64,000 nucleotides of DNA from Furcasterigmium furcatum (taxonomy: Eukaryota; Ascomycota; Sordariomycetes; Glomerellales; Plectosphaerellaceae): contig BCIA01000003.1 of assembly GCA_001599815.1 (NCBI GenBank), positions 496,001 to 560,000 on the forward strand. The letters run 5' to 3'. The notes under the pieces were generated by a model, which made no database searches, had not been told where the DNA came from, and was given only the letters and a program-made list of their open reading frames with translations. Positions 1-10,991 of this stretch are shown here, one piece after another. The stretch's first letter is position 1, and the number at the start of each line of letters is the position of its first letter. The position numbers and the translations under genes were made by a program.

Positions 1-874
1 GCCATTCAATGTTGTCTCCAATGCCATTTCGTTCTTTCTCTCGGCTTTTTGTATCAGAATTGTCTGCGCCCTCCTCGGTAGTTCGTGTCGATGTTTCGGG
101 AACGACGCCATTGCTCTCATCTCTGATCACCACATCGCACCTGGCAGGCTCCTGGTCAGACTCCTGCTCTTTGGAGTTGCTGTTCATTCCAGGGGAGTCA
201 ACCTGGTTCCGGCACCCATGCTGCAGCCCCGTATCACCCAAGGCTTGCGACAATACCGTCTCAAGGGTCAGATCAGTACCCGGACCATCGTCTTGGAGGC
301 CTTCGGCCGCGTCGGTCTTGTCGTTGAAACTGCTGGCAACATCGCCCGCGCTGGAGGAGTCCCTTGGGATCTCAACGGGGACTTGCTGAGATTCCAGATC
401 TTCTCGAACTTCCGATGCGGATTGTGTGCCTTCAAGAGAAGATGCGGTTGATTGGTCCTGGTCTTGATGCTTCGGCTGCCTCTCGCCGTTTGGCTCGGAC
501 TCAACATCCGTGGAGTCTGATTCCAATGGCTGCCATAACTTCAGACGAATGGCTGCTTGTTGTTCACTGGCCAACGATATAATCTCCATCTGCTGTTGTG
601 TAAGTATCCGCATTTGCGGCAGGTTACAGTCTGCGTTGGTCGACGTCGGCCACCCCGAGTTGAGAAACGCCAGGTCGGACTGGGCACGAGAGATGACCGA
701 CTGGTTCCGGATCGCACCAATCTGCAGAACGGGGAACTTATTGTCCATAGGGGCTTGCCATGGCTGCGTCGTCCTGAGTGCCTGGAGCGTTTTGCACCCG
801 TCAACCAGCATCTGCAGCAGGCGGGCATTCAGAGGGGCGACAGGTGGCATGAGAGGAGCCGCGTTCGAGTTCAT
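1..874 (-). CDS. Hypothetical protein, 3' end beyond window
   Basis: A single open frame runs on the minus strand from the ATG at 874-872 to the window edge with no stop, giving at least 290 codons; the C-terminus is missing. The first ~110 residues are mixed and moderately hydrophobic and include a Gln-rich helical stretch (LTQQQMEIISLASEQQAAI). The rest is acidic, Ser/Thr/Glu-rich and looks disordered. I recognise no domain. The neighbouring short-chain dehydrogenase is transcribed divergently from about 600 bp away, so the two may share a promoter. Real coding is likely because the frame stays open over 870 bp and shows no stop. An upstream exon cannot be excluded. A regulator with a disordered tail would fit but is only a guess. 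Confidence 0.55.
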   Translation of the reverse strand, partial: MNSNAAPLMPPVAPLNARLLQMLVDGCKTLQALRTTQPWQAPMDNKFPVLQIGAIRNQSVISRAQSDLAFLNSGWPTSTNADCNLPQMRILTQQQMEIISLASEQQAAIRLKLWQPLESDSTDVESEPNGERQPKHQDQDQSTASSLEGTQSASEVREDLESQQVPVEIPRDSSSAGDVASSFNDKTDAAEGLQDDGPGTDLTLETVLSQALGDTGLQHGCRNQVDSPGMNSNSKEQESDQEPARCDVVIRDESNGVVPETSTRTTEEGADNSDTKSREKERNGIGDNIEW

Positions 875-1478
875 GTTTTTGGCGGAATCAGGCAACTGAG
901 TCTTCGATTCTTACGCAAAATTGAAAGCTGCTGCGAAGCTTCCCGAGCCTGGAAGAGTCGAGGCAAGCTGGCCGTCGAGCAGACTGCTGCTCCCTGAAGC
1001 TCGACAAGGCTGCGGGTTGGCAATAGCGGGGGTTTCTAATAATACCTGGCCAATGATACGAATCTAGGAAATGCAAGTGCAAGAGGCTGCCAGCTCTGGG
1101 AGGGGGTTTGTGCTGGCGAAAGCTTGGCATACGACAGGCATAGGGGAGAATGAAGATACATCATCAGCCCTTCGCCTACTGAAGCATCGGAGACTGTGCA
1201 TCTTGTCGGGCCCAGTGGACCTGGACAATCGTGACCGGCCCGGGATGATGACGCCCATGCCAAGACTCTGTGACTTCCTAATCGGGCCACGCATCAGACA
1301 GGTCGGCAGCCTCGGCTCCCGTCGATGGAAGTACTACTATAAGTACCGCCATTTGTCTCGCTGAGAGTAGGACTTCACTTCTGATTTTCCACTCCACAGG
1401 TCACTGCCTGCATCTTGTCATCTCCCTTTTTTCACTTTCTTGTCATCTGTTCCCCTCCCGTTGCACTACCAGAGAGCA
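875..1478. promoter_or_regulatory. Divergent intergenic promoter region
   Basis: Gene-free 604 bp between the edge gene (-) and the SDR (+). A TATA-like string (TATAAG, 1338-1343) sits about 135 bp before the SDR start codon, followed by a pyrimidine-rich stretch (1381-1470) typical of fungal transcription start regions. No other structure was seen. Confidence 0.4.
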
Positions 1479-2626
1479 ATGGCCTTCAAGCGCAAAGAAG
1501 CAGTTGTTGCTACCTCCAAGCCTTCAAAGGACTTGCCTCCCTTCTCCCAGAGTTTTGCCTCCATCTTCTTCAACAACCAGTTCCAAACTACAATCGACCT
1601 TCCAACGGAGGAACAATTCCCCAATGTCAGGGGGAAATGTGCCATCATCACAGGGTCCAACACTGGCCTGGGTCTCGAGGCTTCCCGACATCTATTGTCC
1701 CTCGGCCTCTCGCATCTAGTGATGGGGGTACGATCCCTCGACAAGGGAAAGGCAGCTGCACTGGACCTGCGTTCTGCTGGCCCCTCCGCCAAGATTGACG
1801 TCTGGGAGCTTGACATGGAATCTTACGACTCCATCCAGAGTTTCGTGCGCCGATGCGACGACAACCTGCGCTGCATCAATGCCGTCATCCTGAACGCAGG
1901 CTTGTCAGCACAGTCATTTGAGAAAATACCTGGGACGGGCCACGAGAAGACGGCACAGGTCAACCACTTTGGTACCATGCTCCTGGCCATCCTCCTTCTT
2001 CCAGTTTTGAAGAACAAGTCTGCTTTGAATGAAGCCGGCAGATCACCACCGCGAATCACGTTTGTCAACACCCTCTTGGCTCACACTTGCAAAATTCCCA
2101 ACAAGGACCAGCGACCTTTCCTGTCCTCTTTCGACGACCCCTCGATCACCCCCTGGACCACGGAGGGGCGGTACGGAGTATCGAAACTGCTTTGCCAGCT
2201 CATGATCGTGAGACTGGCAGAACGCGTCAGGTCGGGCGATGTCATCCTAAACATGGTCGATCCAGGACTGACCAAAGGGACGGGCTTGATGCGCGATGCA
2301 TCAGGCGCCGTTCGTTTGGTGTCCGGCATCTTGGCATCGGCGGCTGGAAGAGACGTGGTCAGAGCTGCGTCTACGTACGTTGATGCTGCTTTTGGACATG
2401 GCGAAGATTCTCATGGATGCTTCCTGATGAACTGCAAGATCTCTCCGTAAGTATTGAAACCGGCAACTGCAGTCTTTTGGGCGGCTGCTAACGTGCGAAT
2501 TTTCTTTCTGGCAGCTTGTCGCGTTGGTACTATACTGACGGAGAGAGTCTTTCCGAGGCCGTGTGGAATGAAACATTGACCGAGTTGGAATTTGCGGGAG
2601 TGAATGATATTGTTGCATCTGTGTAG
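1479..2626 (+). CDS. Short-chain dehydrogenase/reductase
   Basis: Two exons, 1479-2446 and 2515-2626, encode 359 residues. The intron has donor GTAAGT, branch CTAAC and acceptor GGCAG. The start MAFKRKE was chosen because a possible upstream ATG-less extension has no support. The Rossmann nucleotide-binding motif TGSNTGLG lies at about residues 58-66, and the NAG motif (ILNAG) follows in mid protein. The catalytic Tyr and Lys are seen in YGVSK (Tyr about 232, Lys about 236). The protein belongs to the fungal retinol-dehydrogenase-like SDR group and would use NAD(P)(H) on an unknown carbonyl or alcohol. The position that usually carries the catalytic Ser (VSS) reads FVNT, so activity may be altered. 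It is transcribed away from the edge gene and has no operon-like partner. Confidence 0.9.
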
Positions 2627-2804
2627 GTCCCCAGTATTTGTTGGAAGACAAGGATGTTTGACTGAGATTAAGAGATATGATTCGGCGAGGTCTCTGGAAG
2701 TATGGTTCCATTAGATGAACGGGCCATCGAGTTTGGAGTTCGTGATGATCATACCGATGAAATCCGGTGAGGTGGCTGCTCCCGCAGGCATGGTACGCCA
2801 TACC

Positions 2805-4401
2805 TTAACCTGACACCTTCGCGGTTGCCCGTTGTGCCGATTCATGCACAAGACGGTGTCCGACAGAGTCGTGGACAAACCCCACCCACATGATAGACCT
2901 CAGGATGTCCCTTGCCTCCGGCCATGACTGGATACCAAGCTCTGAAACCACATCATCCAGCCACTTGCTCAGCCACTCATCTGGGGCATCTGTGGAACGA
3001 AGAGCCGCGTGCCAGACCAAGATCATCCAGAGTATCATGCTTGGACGTGCGGAGAGTCCTGTGGATGACGATGTATGCAAAGACCGGAGCGCGTCATGCA
3101 AGTCGTTTATAATCCGCATGTTGGGCCGATGTGCGATGTCTCTCTGCATGAAGATGGTCGATGCATACACAAGTAAGCTGGTCCGTACAGCGCAAGCGAT
3201 GCTGTATTCATGGCGGTCTTGTTGGTGTGTAAGTATTAGGAGGCGATAGAGGATTGATATCATCGCTTCGTTGTAAATCTCCGGGGCCATCTTATGACTC
3301 GTCTGAAAGGCGAGATTACTCAGGCAGGAGAAGGAATGGAGATCTTTCCAAAGGTCCCGTAACCTGGGTTCCAATCCTCCGACAAGTTCATGTACGGGAC
3401 GAATTTGTGCGTCGTGGTGGCAGTGTGGTTCCTGTACCATGAATCGGTCCCAAACAAGCTGGTCTTCCTCGCACAAGAGAGGTCTGTGGCCTTTCTGGAG
3501 TGCGAGACTGATGTCTGCTCTGTTCAACATCAGCATTGTACACATCCATGGACCCATGCGGTCCAAAGTCACGGGGCACTCACCTGCACACCTTGACCTG
3601 CATGTTCTTGAACAAATCAAGGGACCTCACTCCACCTCTCAGGGCGACCATTTTGGAAAGTCCGTGAACGTGATTTGCAGCTGTTTCAAGGTCATCGGTC
3701 ATCTCCGCTGCGGCACCCAGGGTGATGACTACCATCATCGTGGTGTCCGTTATGATAGAGCCTCGGCCATGCGCATCCAACCGAGCCTGAAGAAGCTGCA
3801 AGGTTCTGGCGTAGTGGAGATCAGCCGAATACAGCGCCTCTGAGCCGCCGAGATATTTCTTTGCTGCGAATAGCATAGAGTGAAGGCAGCAAATGTCGCT
3901 GATCATGTATGGGAACCATCCCCTCTCCACGGGATGTGTCCGCAAGCAGATCTCGTAAGGGTACACACCACGATCCACGAAGCTGATTACTGCGCGATTG
4001 TCAGTGGCTGCGAGCAGAACAACCCGGGGTAAGTGTTGCTTTCATACGAGAAACCAGCTCCCCAACCATGGACGGTTCGACACCCTGGGGAAGCTGGAGG
4101 GCCGAAAAGTCAGACCCGACGCGGGACGGCACACCGATGTGATGTTCTTTTGGCCTGGTGCGAGCGCCCAACCCCAGCTTGCGCGTCGGGTCAATTGACG
4201 AGCGGAGCGCGACGGCCGGCTTGCATTTCTGCGCCTTCGCGGCGTGACTCCGGGCGGTCCGGCGGGTTGCCCGCACCAGCCTGTCCTCGGCGGTGCTCTG
4301 AACGAAATGGAGCCCGGCACCGTCTGTCACAGTCGATGTCAGCAGGACTGGTTACTACACAGTACATGTTTAAAATGAAGATTTGACGTACACGTAGGCA
4401 T
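2805..4401 (-). CDS. Fungal-specific transcription factor-like protein without Zn cluster
   Basis: Four exons on the minus strand: 4392-4401, 4048-4323, 3584-3989 and 2805-3519, giving 468 residues. The introns (68, 58 and 64 nt) have GTACGT, GTATGA and GTGAGT donors with CTGAC/CTGAT branches. The N-terminal part carries the basic pattern HFVQSTAEDRLVRATRRTARSH, common at the start of fungal regulators of the 'fungal_trans_2' (DUF3468) type. The remainder is the helical middle-homology region (for example VDRGVYPYEIC and LQLLQARLDAHGRG). No Cys6 DNA-binding cluster is present, so it may act as a partner or corepressor, or be an unrelated DUF3468 protein. The first exon is only 10 nt (MPT+Y); it is the least certain part, and translation could start elsewhere. 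Confidence 0.75.
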
Positions 4402-4613
4402 CGGAGATGGCCACGAGGATGGTTATCGAGCACCGCGGTATGATGTTTGTCTTGTCGGACACTTCGGTAGCAATTACCTCCCTGTTGCTTCACGAGAGTG
4501 CTGAAGAGAGGTAGGCTTGAAAGTCCCGTCGAGAAACAACCGCCTTGCCAAGAGTCAGCGACTGCTTCTTTCGGCCTAGACTATGCATGGACCGGACATC
4601 GGACCTAGCCGAG

Positions 4614-7600
4614 CTAAAATCCGGTCTTGTCAGCATTCCATCGGGTGACATGGCACGAGCTCAACAGTTGCCGTAGTTTCGATGCACTCAGGCTATTGGT
4701 CTCAAGACTGACGCCGCATGCCGTAGCTACGATCCGAACCAGTTCTCGGTGGTCCATGTTCAGCGCTAAATTGAGGGGAGTGACACCGAACCTGGCGCTG
4801 TGCGCAGGGTTAGCACCCAATGACAGCAACAATTTTGTCGCTTCGACATGACCGCTTTCAACTGCCTCCATCAGCGGCGTCCATCGATCCCATGTCAGCG
4901 CATCAATCTCGCTCCCCACGTCTCTCAAGAGATGCAGCACACTGACGGAGCCTCCTCGAGCAGCTCGATAGAATGGTGTTGTTCGTGTTGAGCTTCTGGC
5001 ATGCGGCGAAGCCCCTCTTTCTAGGAGGAGCTTCACCATTTCTTCGTGACTTTGTTCAGCGGCCAGGTGGAGGGCGGTGAGTCCGGACCCTTGGCAGGGA
5101 AGGTCCACATCGGCCCCAGAATCGAGTAACCGCGTGGCGAGAGGGACATTGTTTCTGCTTGCTGCAATGCACAGACATGTAAAGCCGTCGTCGAAATGCC
5201 TGTTCAAGTTGTCAAGGCTTGGAAGAAGCAAGTCTACCAGACTCTGGAGATTTTGAGCGATGGAGTAAGCCAAGGGTGAGCAAGTGTGTTTCGCAACATC
5301 GTCGCCCGGGGCAAATTGCAAAGTCGCTCTCCAAAGTGCGTATTTTCTTTTGTGGTGGTCGTCCGGATCGATAAACCATCGGAGGGAAGGGCCAAGACGA
5401 TCGATTTCTTCGGTGTTAACAGCCAACCCACTCAGTCGCATGTGGGTAGCCCAGCTCCGCGCGGCATACTGAAGAAACTGGTAAACGTTCAAAGTGTCTG
5501 CAATCTCCCCATAATTGCCGGGCTCAATGTCGTCAAAATTTGACATGGATAGAAACTGGAGGCATTTTTCCGCCGCTGTGGCATGGGCTGCCTGCTCGTC
5601 GATGCGGAAGCAGCAGACCGGCATCCCTTGAATTTCTCCGCTGGTCAAAAACTCCTTGACAGTGAAATGGTGTAGCAGTATAAAGGTGCGAGGTCGTAGT
5701 CCGGTTTCCTTTGACCGTTTTGATCTGAAGTAAGTCACTAGTTGGCTGAACGGGAGAAAAAGATCATCAGGATCCGCAGCAATGTTGTCGAAATCCAAGG
5801 TGGTGTCGCTTTCTTGAACGGAGATGATTTCTGCAATCTGCTCGGCTGTCATTGGCATGATGGCTACAACAAGCCACTCGAGCGTGCTTTTTATCTCCTG
5901 TGTCCGCGTGGGAAAGTTTCTGAGGGTCGTTTCCAGAATTTGTCCGTAGGTCGCGTAGAGGCCTCGCGGAAGGCGCTCCAGGGCAGCCTTCACTTGCGCA
6001 TCGGTGCGTGTGCTGGTGAAAATACCAAGCTGCTGGTGTGCCTGAAGGAACCTGCATGTCATGTGTCAGCACTAGTACGCAGTTGTAGATATCTAAATCA
6101 ACATCCCCTGCGTCTTGGGACGCTGCTGGGCTGGCCACCTACGTCCCTGCTTTCTGCGAAATAGCTGTTTGAATCTTCTTTGCCAGGTCTTTGTTCCTCA
6201 GTTTGAGAAAACCAGAGCCCATTCTTCGTTGTATTTCGGCGGAGATGAACGCTTGCAAATCTGATGCTAGCGGGGTGTCTGCGTCGAGGTCCAGAGGGTA
6301 CACCAGGGCATCCCCTCGGCAGGCGAGCTGAGTTCGGATGGGTTGATCTTCCCGGCTAGTCAAAATGACCTTCGCTCCACTATTGTTCGTGTCCCTCTTG
6401 GACGGTTGCTCTCCTGACACGGTGGTAGGAGACGATGGGAGGCATTCCGCGATCAGCCTAATGATGAGCTCTTTGGATCGCCCGCCAATTGAGGTGACTT
6501 CATCGAGACCGTCAATTACCAGGAAGACGCGGTTATATTGACGGATGAAGGATTTGATGAGGTTCAAATATTCCTCAAAGGTGAGCGGGCGGCCGTGGCA
6601 ATCTTGATCCTTCTGAGAGGCCATGTCTAGGCACACTTGTGAGCCGGAGATGAACTGGGTTGCTAGACTCATTGCAAGCTGTTCCGCGGCATTTTGCTCT
6701 TGGTTCATATTGCCACAGAAAAAGTACACCACGATTTCTTCTGGTGCCGTGACGGACGATTGCAAATGCTCGATGACGGCGGCACTGTAACGTAGAAGCA
6801 TTAGCAGAAGGCCGGCGGTATCATTATTAATTGGCACATACCAGAGGACTGATTTTCCTGCCCCGGCTGGTCATCCGTTAGATGATTGGCCTTCTAGCCT
6901 CAGTGACTGATGTCTCGTGAACTCACCCAGCGCTGTGATCCAGCAGAGGTTGATGTTTGGACTTGCAATCCACCTACTGTACGAGGCTGACTCGATGATC
7001 CATTGGCACGTCCCAGGATGTCGGCGCCCAACCATGTCTTGCAAGGCTTTCCGTTCCTGGCCCTGCAGAACAGGGCAGATCCAGGTCAGGATCCTTTCCT
7101 TTTTCATACGGTAGGACTGGTCATGGATGTTGGTGGACAATCCCTCGAGATCTTTCTGCATTGTACCCTGCATGGTTTCGATACGACGAGTGCTCTGACT
7201 GGTGGGAAGTAAGGGAAGTTAGCGGTGCGGCTGAACCGACAGTAGGCGCTTGGACTTACGCGATATCAACCTCCAACGCGACAGAAATAACTTTCACTAC
7301 ACGTGAAAGCCGTTGTAGTTTTGCCGCCACATCTTTCTGGTGCTTGAGAGGCCAAGCCATTCTGTTCGCCCAGTTTCTTATCCGCTGGCCTTCCACAGGG
7401 GCAAACAGCTCTACCGTCCCTTCTATTCCCTTATCGTTGTCCCCTCCCCTGAGCAACTCCAGGCAAGAGGTCAATACTCCCGCTTGCTGTAATTCCAAGA
7501 GCGCCGCTCTGGTGTGCGGACTCTCTGGCTTCTGTGTTGCCATGGAGTGAAGCTGGCCCAAGATGCAGTTCAGACCCGCCGTCTCCCGGAGGAGCTGTTG

Positions 7601-7717
7601 AATCTCCGTCGGAGCATCGGCAACGTTGGACAAGTAGCTGTATCCAGTGGCGAGTATCTTGGCGCTGAGCCCCACAAGTTGCAGAGAAGCGGCGGCAATG
7701 CCGAGCGGCTCGGCCAT
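4614..7717 (-). CDS. STAND (NLR-like) protein: N-terminal helical domain, NACHT, ankyrin repeats
   Basis: Five exons: 7260-7717, 6927-7198, 6842-6866 (25 nt), 6143-6784 and 4614-6051, giving 944 residues. All four introns have good donors and branches. Residues 1-150 match the fungal N-terminal STAND domain pattern (MAEPLGIAAASLQLVGLSAK). The P-loop ALAGAGKS lies near 242-250 and is reassembled only after splicing, followed by VLCAAVIEHL. Walker B (VFLVIDGLDEV) lies near 335. The helical/winged-helix linker KAALERLPRGLYATY is in the fifth exon, and about five ankyrin repeats span roughly 750-925 (for example GLTALHLAAEQSHEEMVKLLL). Proteins of this architecture act as cytosolic signal-sensing NTPases in fungal non-self recognition and programmed cell death. 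The ligand is unknown. All motifs needed for NTP binding are intact. Confidence 0.92.
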
Positions 7718-8275
7718 GGCGCGGTTCGAGGTGTGTTGTGCCGGCAGCAAAGATGAGGACCCTTGACAACGAGTCGTTGAGTTTGGGTGAAGGTTGAGGA
7801 TGGAAAGTGATGATGTTAGGAGCAAATTCCCTCAGCTGCCAGAACCCCGAATCCAAAATGTCTTGGACAGCATTTACTATTGGCAGCCTGGGAGAGTGTA
7901 CGTTGCACAAACCCCTCTCGGACAACCTTGATTATGCAGCACATGCTGCAGACCCCGCGAGCTCTGACCGGAGGGTCGAAGACGTGATACTGGACTTCAT
8001 CCGCCCCGTCATGCAGAGTCAGTACCCGCACCCCGGATATTTAGATTTTGAAGGTAGAATTCAGAATGGTACAGGGCAGATTTGAGAATTAAATGTAATA
8101 ATCTTGATGTGCGAATTGTCCCTTGCAGTTGCTAGATGCATCGTTTCTAGTCCTCCGTAAACCCGATTCCCCAACTTGGCAGGTCGTTCACCCGCCATAG
8201 AGATTGCCTGTGCGACACGAGAGCGGGGAAACAGCCGAGCAGTGGCCGATTCGCGTTAATGGAGGGCATGTACTG
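7718..8275. other. Gene-free interval
   Basis: 558 bp holding the upstream region of the STAND gene and the 3' flank of the NmrA-like gene. Short frames here lack coding character. No repeat or regulatory motif was recognised. Confidence 0.5.
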
Positions 8276-9208
8276 CTACACGTAAGGAACCTGCGAGAAC
8301 GTCGCCACAGCAGCAGCCTTGTTCTCCTCCAAGAATTCGTCAAAAGTGCACAGAGGAATGCCCTGCTGGCGCACTTCGTCCATGTCGAGAAGCTTGTAGA
8401 TCTCGCGCGAGAGGAGCTGGCCACCCACGAAGGGGTTCTCCTTCCTGGTGCGCTCGATCACCTCATCCGACTGGTAGCTCGTCTTCAACCCCTTGCCGCT
8501 CGCGGCCGACAACTTGCGGACCACATCCTCGGGTGTCGCCAGCTCGTCTGCGTATTCAATCTCCTTCGCATGGAAGGCGGGCGGATCCAGGATGGCCGCG
8601 CCGCTGAACAACCCGATCGTCTTCGGAGACACGAGGGGTAGGACGGTATCCGCCCTGTAAGCCGTGTCAAGAACGCCGGTTCGGGTGAATTCGAGGTACT
8701 GCGAGACGTAGGGGTCGAGGAAGTTGGTCATGAATGCGCCGGGGCGCAGGATCGTCCAGTACTTGAACCCGGACGTACGGACGGCATCCTCGATGCTTGT
8801 CTTGGAGCCTAGAATCGCGGCCGCGAAGGACTGAGGATCCCAGTGGTCCATGCGCTCGGGCTTGAACGCGCCCAGGCCACTGGTGTAGACGACCTGCTCG
8901 GCCCCTGCGGCGAGAGCGGCGGACATGATGAACCGGGCCTGGCGGAGATTGGCAGAAACATCGACGAAGTCGGGGAAGAAGTTGAGGAAGATGGACGAGG
9001 TGCCTGCTATGGCTAGCTTCAGGGCCTCCTCATTATTGAAATCACCCTCCCAGAACTTGACGCCGAGGGCAGCCATCTCCTTGGCGTTGGCGGATGAGGT
9101 GTCGCGGGAGAGAGAGTGGACGGTGATGCCCTTGGTAACGAGATATCGGGCGAGCGCACCGCCCTGAGTGCCGGTGGTGCCGCAGACAAAGACGGTACGG
9201 GAAGACAT
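8276..9208 (-). CDS. NmrA-like NAD(P)-binding family protein
   Basis: A single exon of 310 residues begins at ATG 9208 (MSSRTVFVCG); in-frame sequence further upstream lacks an ATG. The dinucleotide-binding loop CGTTGTQGG at residues 9-17 is of the NmrA/HSCARG/isoflavone-reductase-like atypical SDR type. The central stretch VVYTSGLGAFKPERMDHW and the ILRPGAFMTNF segment are typical of the family. Members sense or use NAD(P)(H), and some regulate transcription factors without catalysing a reaction. The gene diverges from a Zn2Cys6 regulator with a 378-bp shared promoter, so co-regulation of the pair is plausible. Substrate or partner is unknown. Confidence 0.9.
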   Translation of the reverse strand: MSSRTVFVCGTTGTQGGALARYLVTKGITVHSLSRDTSSANAKEMAALGVKFWEGDFNNEEALKLAIAGTSSIFLNFFPDFVDVSANLRQARFIMSAALAAGAEQVVYTSGLGAFKPERMDHWDPQSFAAAILGSKTSIEDAVRTSGFKYWTILRPGAFMTNFLDPYVSQYLEFTRTGVLDTAYRADTVLPLVSPKTIGLFSGAAILDPPAFHAKEIEYADELATPEDVVRKLSAASGKGLKTSYQSDEVIERTRKENPFVGGQLLSREIYKLLDMDEVRQQGIPLCTFDEFLEENKAAAVATFSQVPYV

Positions 9209-9586
9209 GATGAGAGTGTTTGATGTGATGTAACAAGGTTGAAGTAAAGTCTCGAGGCTGGATGAGCAAGGAAACAAACAAGACGACCTCCTTCGGGAGG
9301 CGTGGCTTGCTTTTATGCTGGCAAACTGTAGTGTAGATCCCCAGACTGCGGAATTATAGACTGCTTACTACTACTCCGTGATAACATCCCGCCCCGACAC
9401 CCCCGAAGGGCCGCTGCGGCCCCGAGCCTCGAATCTCCGCCGAAGCGTTCGGGGCGGGGCGCTGACATGCCGGAGTGGAGTTTGGGCCGGGCGGAATGCC
9501 GCCCGCTGCTGACGGATGAAACACCGCATTCCAGGCGTCGAGCACGCAACGTGGAGTTTTCCCCCAACACATTCACATTCACCACC
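9209..9586. promoter_or_regulatory. Shared divergent promoter, NmrA-like gene / Zn2Cys6 regulator
   Basis: A 378-bp GC-rich interval between two divergent start codons. It contains several CGG/CCG triplets, including the palindrome listed separately. It is the likely control region for both genes. Confidence 0.5.
9440..9452. promoter_or_regulatory. Perfect inverted repeat CCGAA-GCG-TTCGG
   Basis: Five-base arms around a three-base spacer in the divergent promoter. Zn2Cys6 proteins commonly bind paired CGG/CCG triplets, so this could be an (auto)regulatory site for the adjacent Zn2Cys6 gene. The role is inferred only from position and shape. Confidence 0.3.
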
Positions 9587-10912
9587 ATGTCGTTGACGTC
9601 CCGTGAACGCCGCAACCCTCCCTCGCGCCGGAAGTCCTGCGCCGCCTGCATCAAGGCCAAGCGACGCTGCGACGGGGCGACGCCTGTTTGTCTCCGGTGC
9701 GGCAACAGGGGAATATCCTGCGACTATCCGCTCCGCAAGATACGCCGCTCCGCTTCGTCCAAGGCCGGCGATGGCCGGGACTCGACGCCTCAGGACCTCG
9801 GAGGAGACGAGCTGCTAGAGTCCCTGGACTTTCTAGACGCATCCACAGCCGAAAACACGGCAACTTCACTCCTCACGGACATTGACGAGGTCTTTCACTG
9901 CCCGGGATCATCACTCGACTTCTGCCTGGACCCGGCATCCCTGTCCCAGGAGCTCGTCCATCAAACCACGACGCTGGTTGCTCCGGCCTCATCTCCACTA
10001 CTATTAGGTGCCAGTGCAGTGGACATTGCGGCCAGGAGGCTGCAATTTAGCTTGGACGAGACGCAGAAAGCCCTGGTCACAATGGCCGAAGAGATGCAGA
10101 CGCCCTGGTCTCACCCTCTACTGTATCGAGACACCATGCCAAAGTCCATCCGAGGTAAGCAGGGAATATCCCGCGCGAGCTATCCATCGCTTGTGGCAAA
10201 TCGCTCACCATGAGTATTAGACGCTCATGCCAGCTGTGCATTGTACTCGATGAAAACCAGGACCAATGGACCCGTCATCTTGCGCTCGGTTGAGTCATAC
10301 GTCGAAGAGCTTCTCCGGTCAGACCCTGCTCCCACTCTCCGAGACCGCCTCGCCCACACCCAATCACTCATCCTGTACCAAATCATTCGTCTGCTGGACG
10401 GGGACATTCGCGCACGGGGAGCCGCAGAGCGCCAGCTGATCACTCTGGAGGAGTCTGCCCTCGCGCTCCTCCCCTTCATCGACTTTGACAGGTTTGCATC
10501 AAAATACCACACCTTGCCGCTCCATCCACCCGGGTCCGTGAAGGCATCCTGGCACGACTGGATCCTCCACGAGTCCGCCAGGAGGACCTTCCTCTTCTCA
10601 TTCTTCTTCCTCCAGGCATACCGGATTCTGGCTGGGCCGCCGCCTTCTGAATGCGACCCCCGGCTCCTGCTCTGTCGTGCCCTGACGGTGTCGACACCCC
10701 TGTGGAACGCGAGGACCGCTGCTGCGTTTGCTGATGCCTGGAACGAAAGGAGATTTACGATTGTAGCGAATGGCGACCTTGACGGTATCTTGCGAGAGGG
10801 CAATGCTGAGGACGTGGATTCGTTCGCCAAGATCTTGATGTCCTCGGCCATGGGCGTCGAGGAGGCCGAGGAGTGGTTCGCCTTGAGGGGTTCGAGTCTC
10901 AGAGACAAATAG
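9587..10912 (+). CDS. Zn2Cys6 transcription factor
   Basis: Two exons, 9587-10154 and 10221-10912, encode 419 residues. The intron starts GTAAGC and ends TATTAG. The binuclear zinc cluster is near the N-terminus, with Cys at 18, 21, 28, 35, 38 and 45 (CAAC ... RRC ... CLRC ... SC). Loop spacing resembles the AflR/sterigmatocystin-type regulators, which often control secondary-metabolite or small catabolic gene sets. The C-terminal half is helical (for example HTQSLILYQIIRLLDGDIR), as in AflR-type regulatory domains. It is nuclear and DNA-binding by family. The divergent NmrA-like gene is its most likely target or modulator, given the short shared promoter. Confidence 0.92.
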
Positions 10913-10991
10913 CGGCACATCTTCAGACAACATTTTCTTTGAATTCGGAGCCAGGATTGCGTCAGTATTTGTCCTTTTGAACGTTCCTCGT

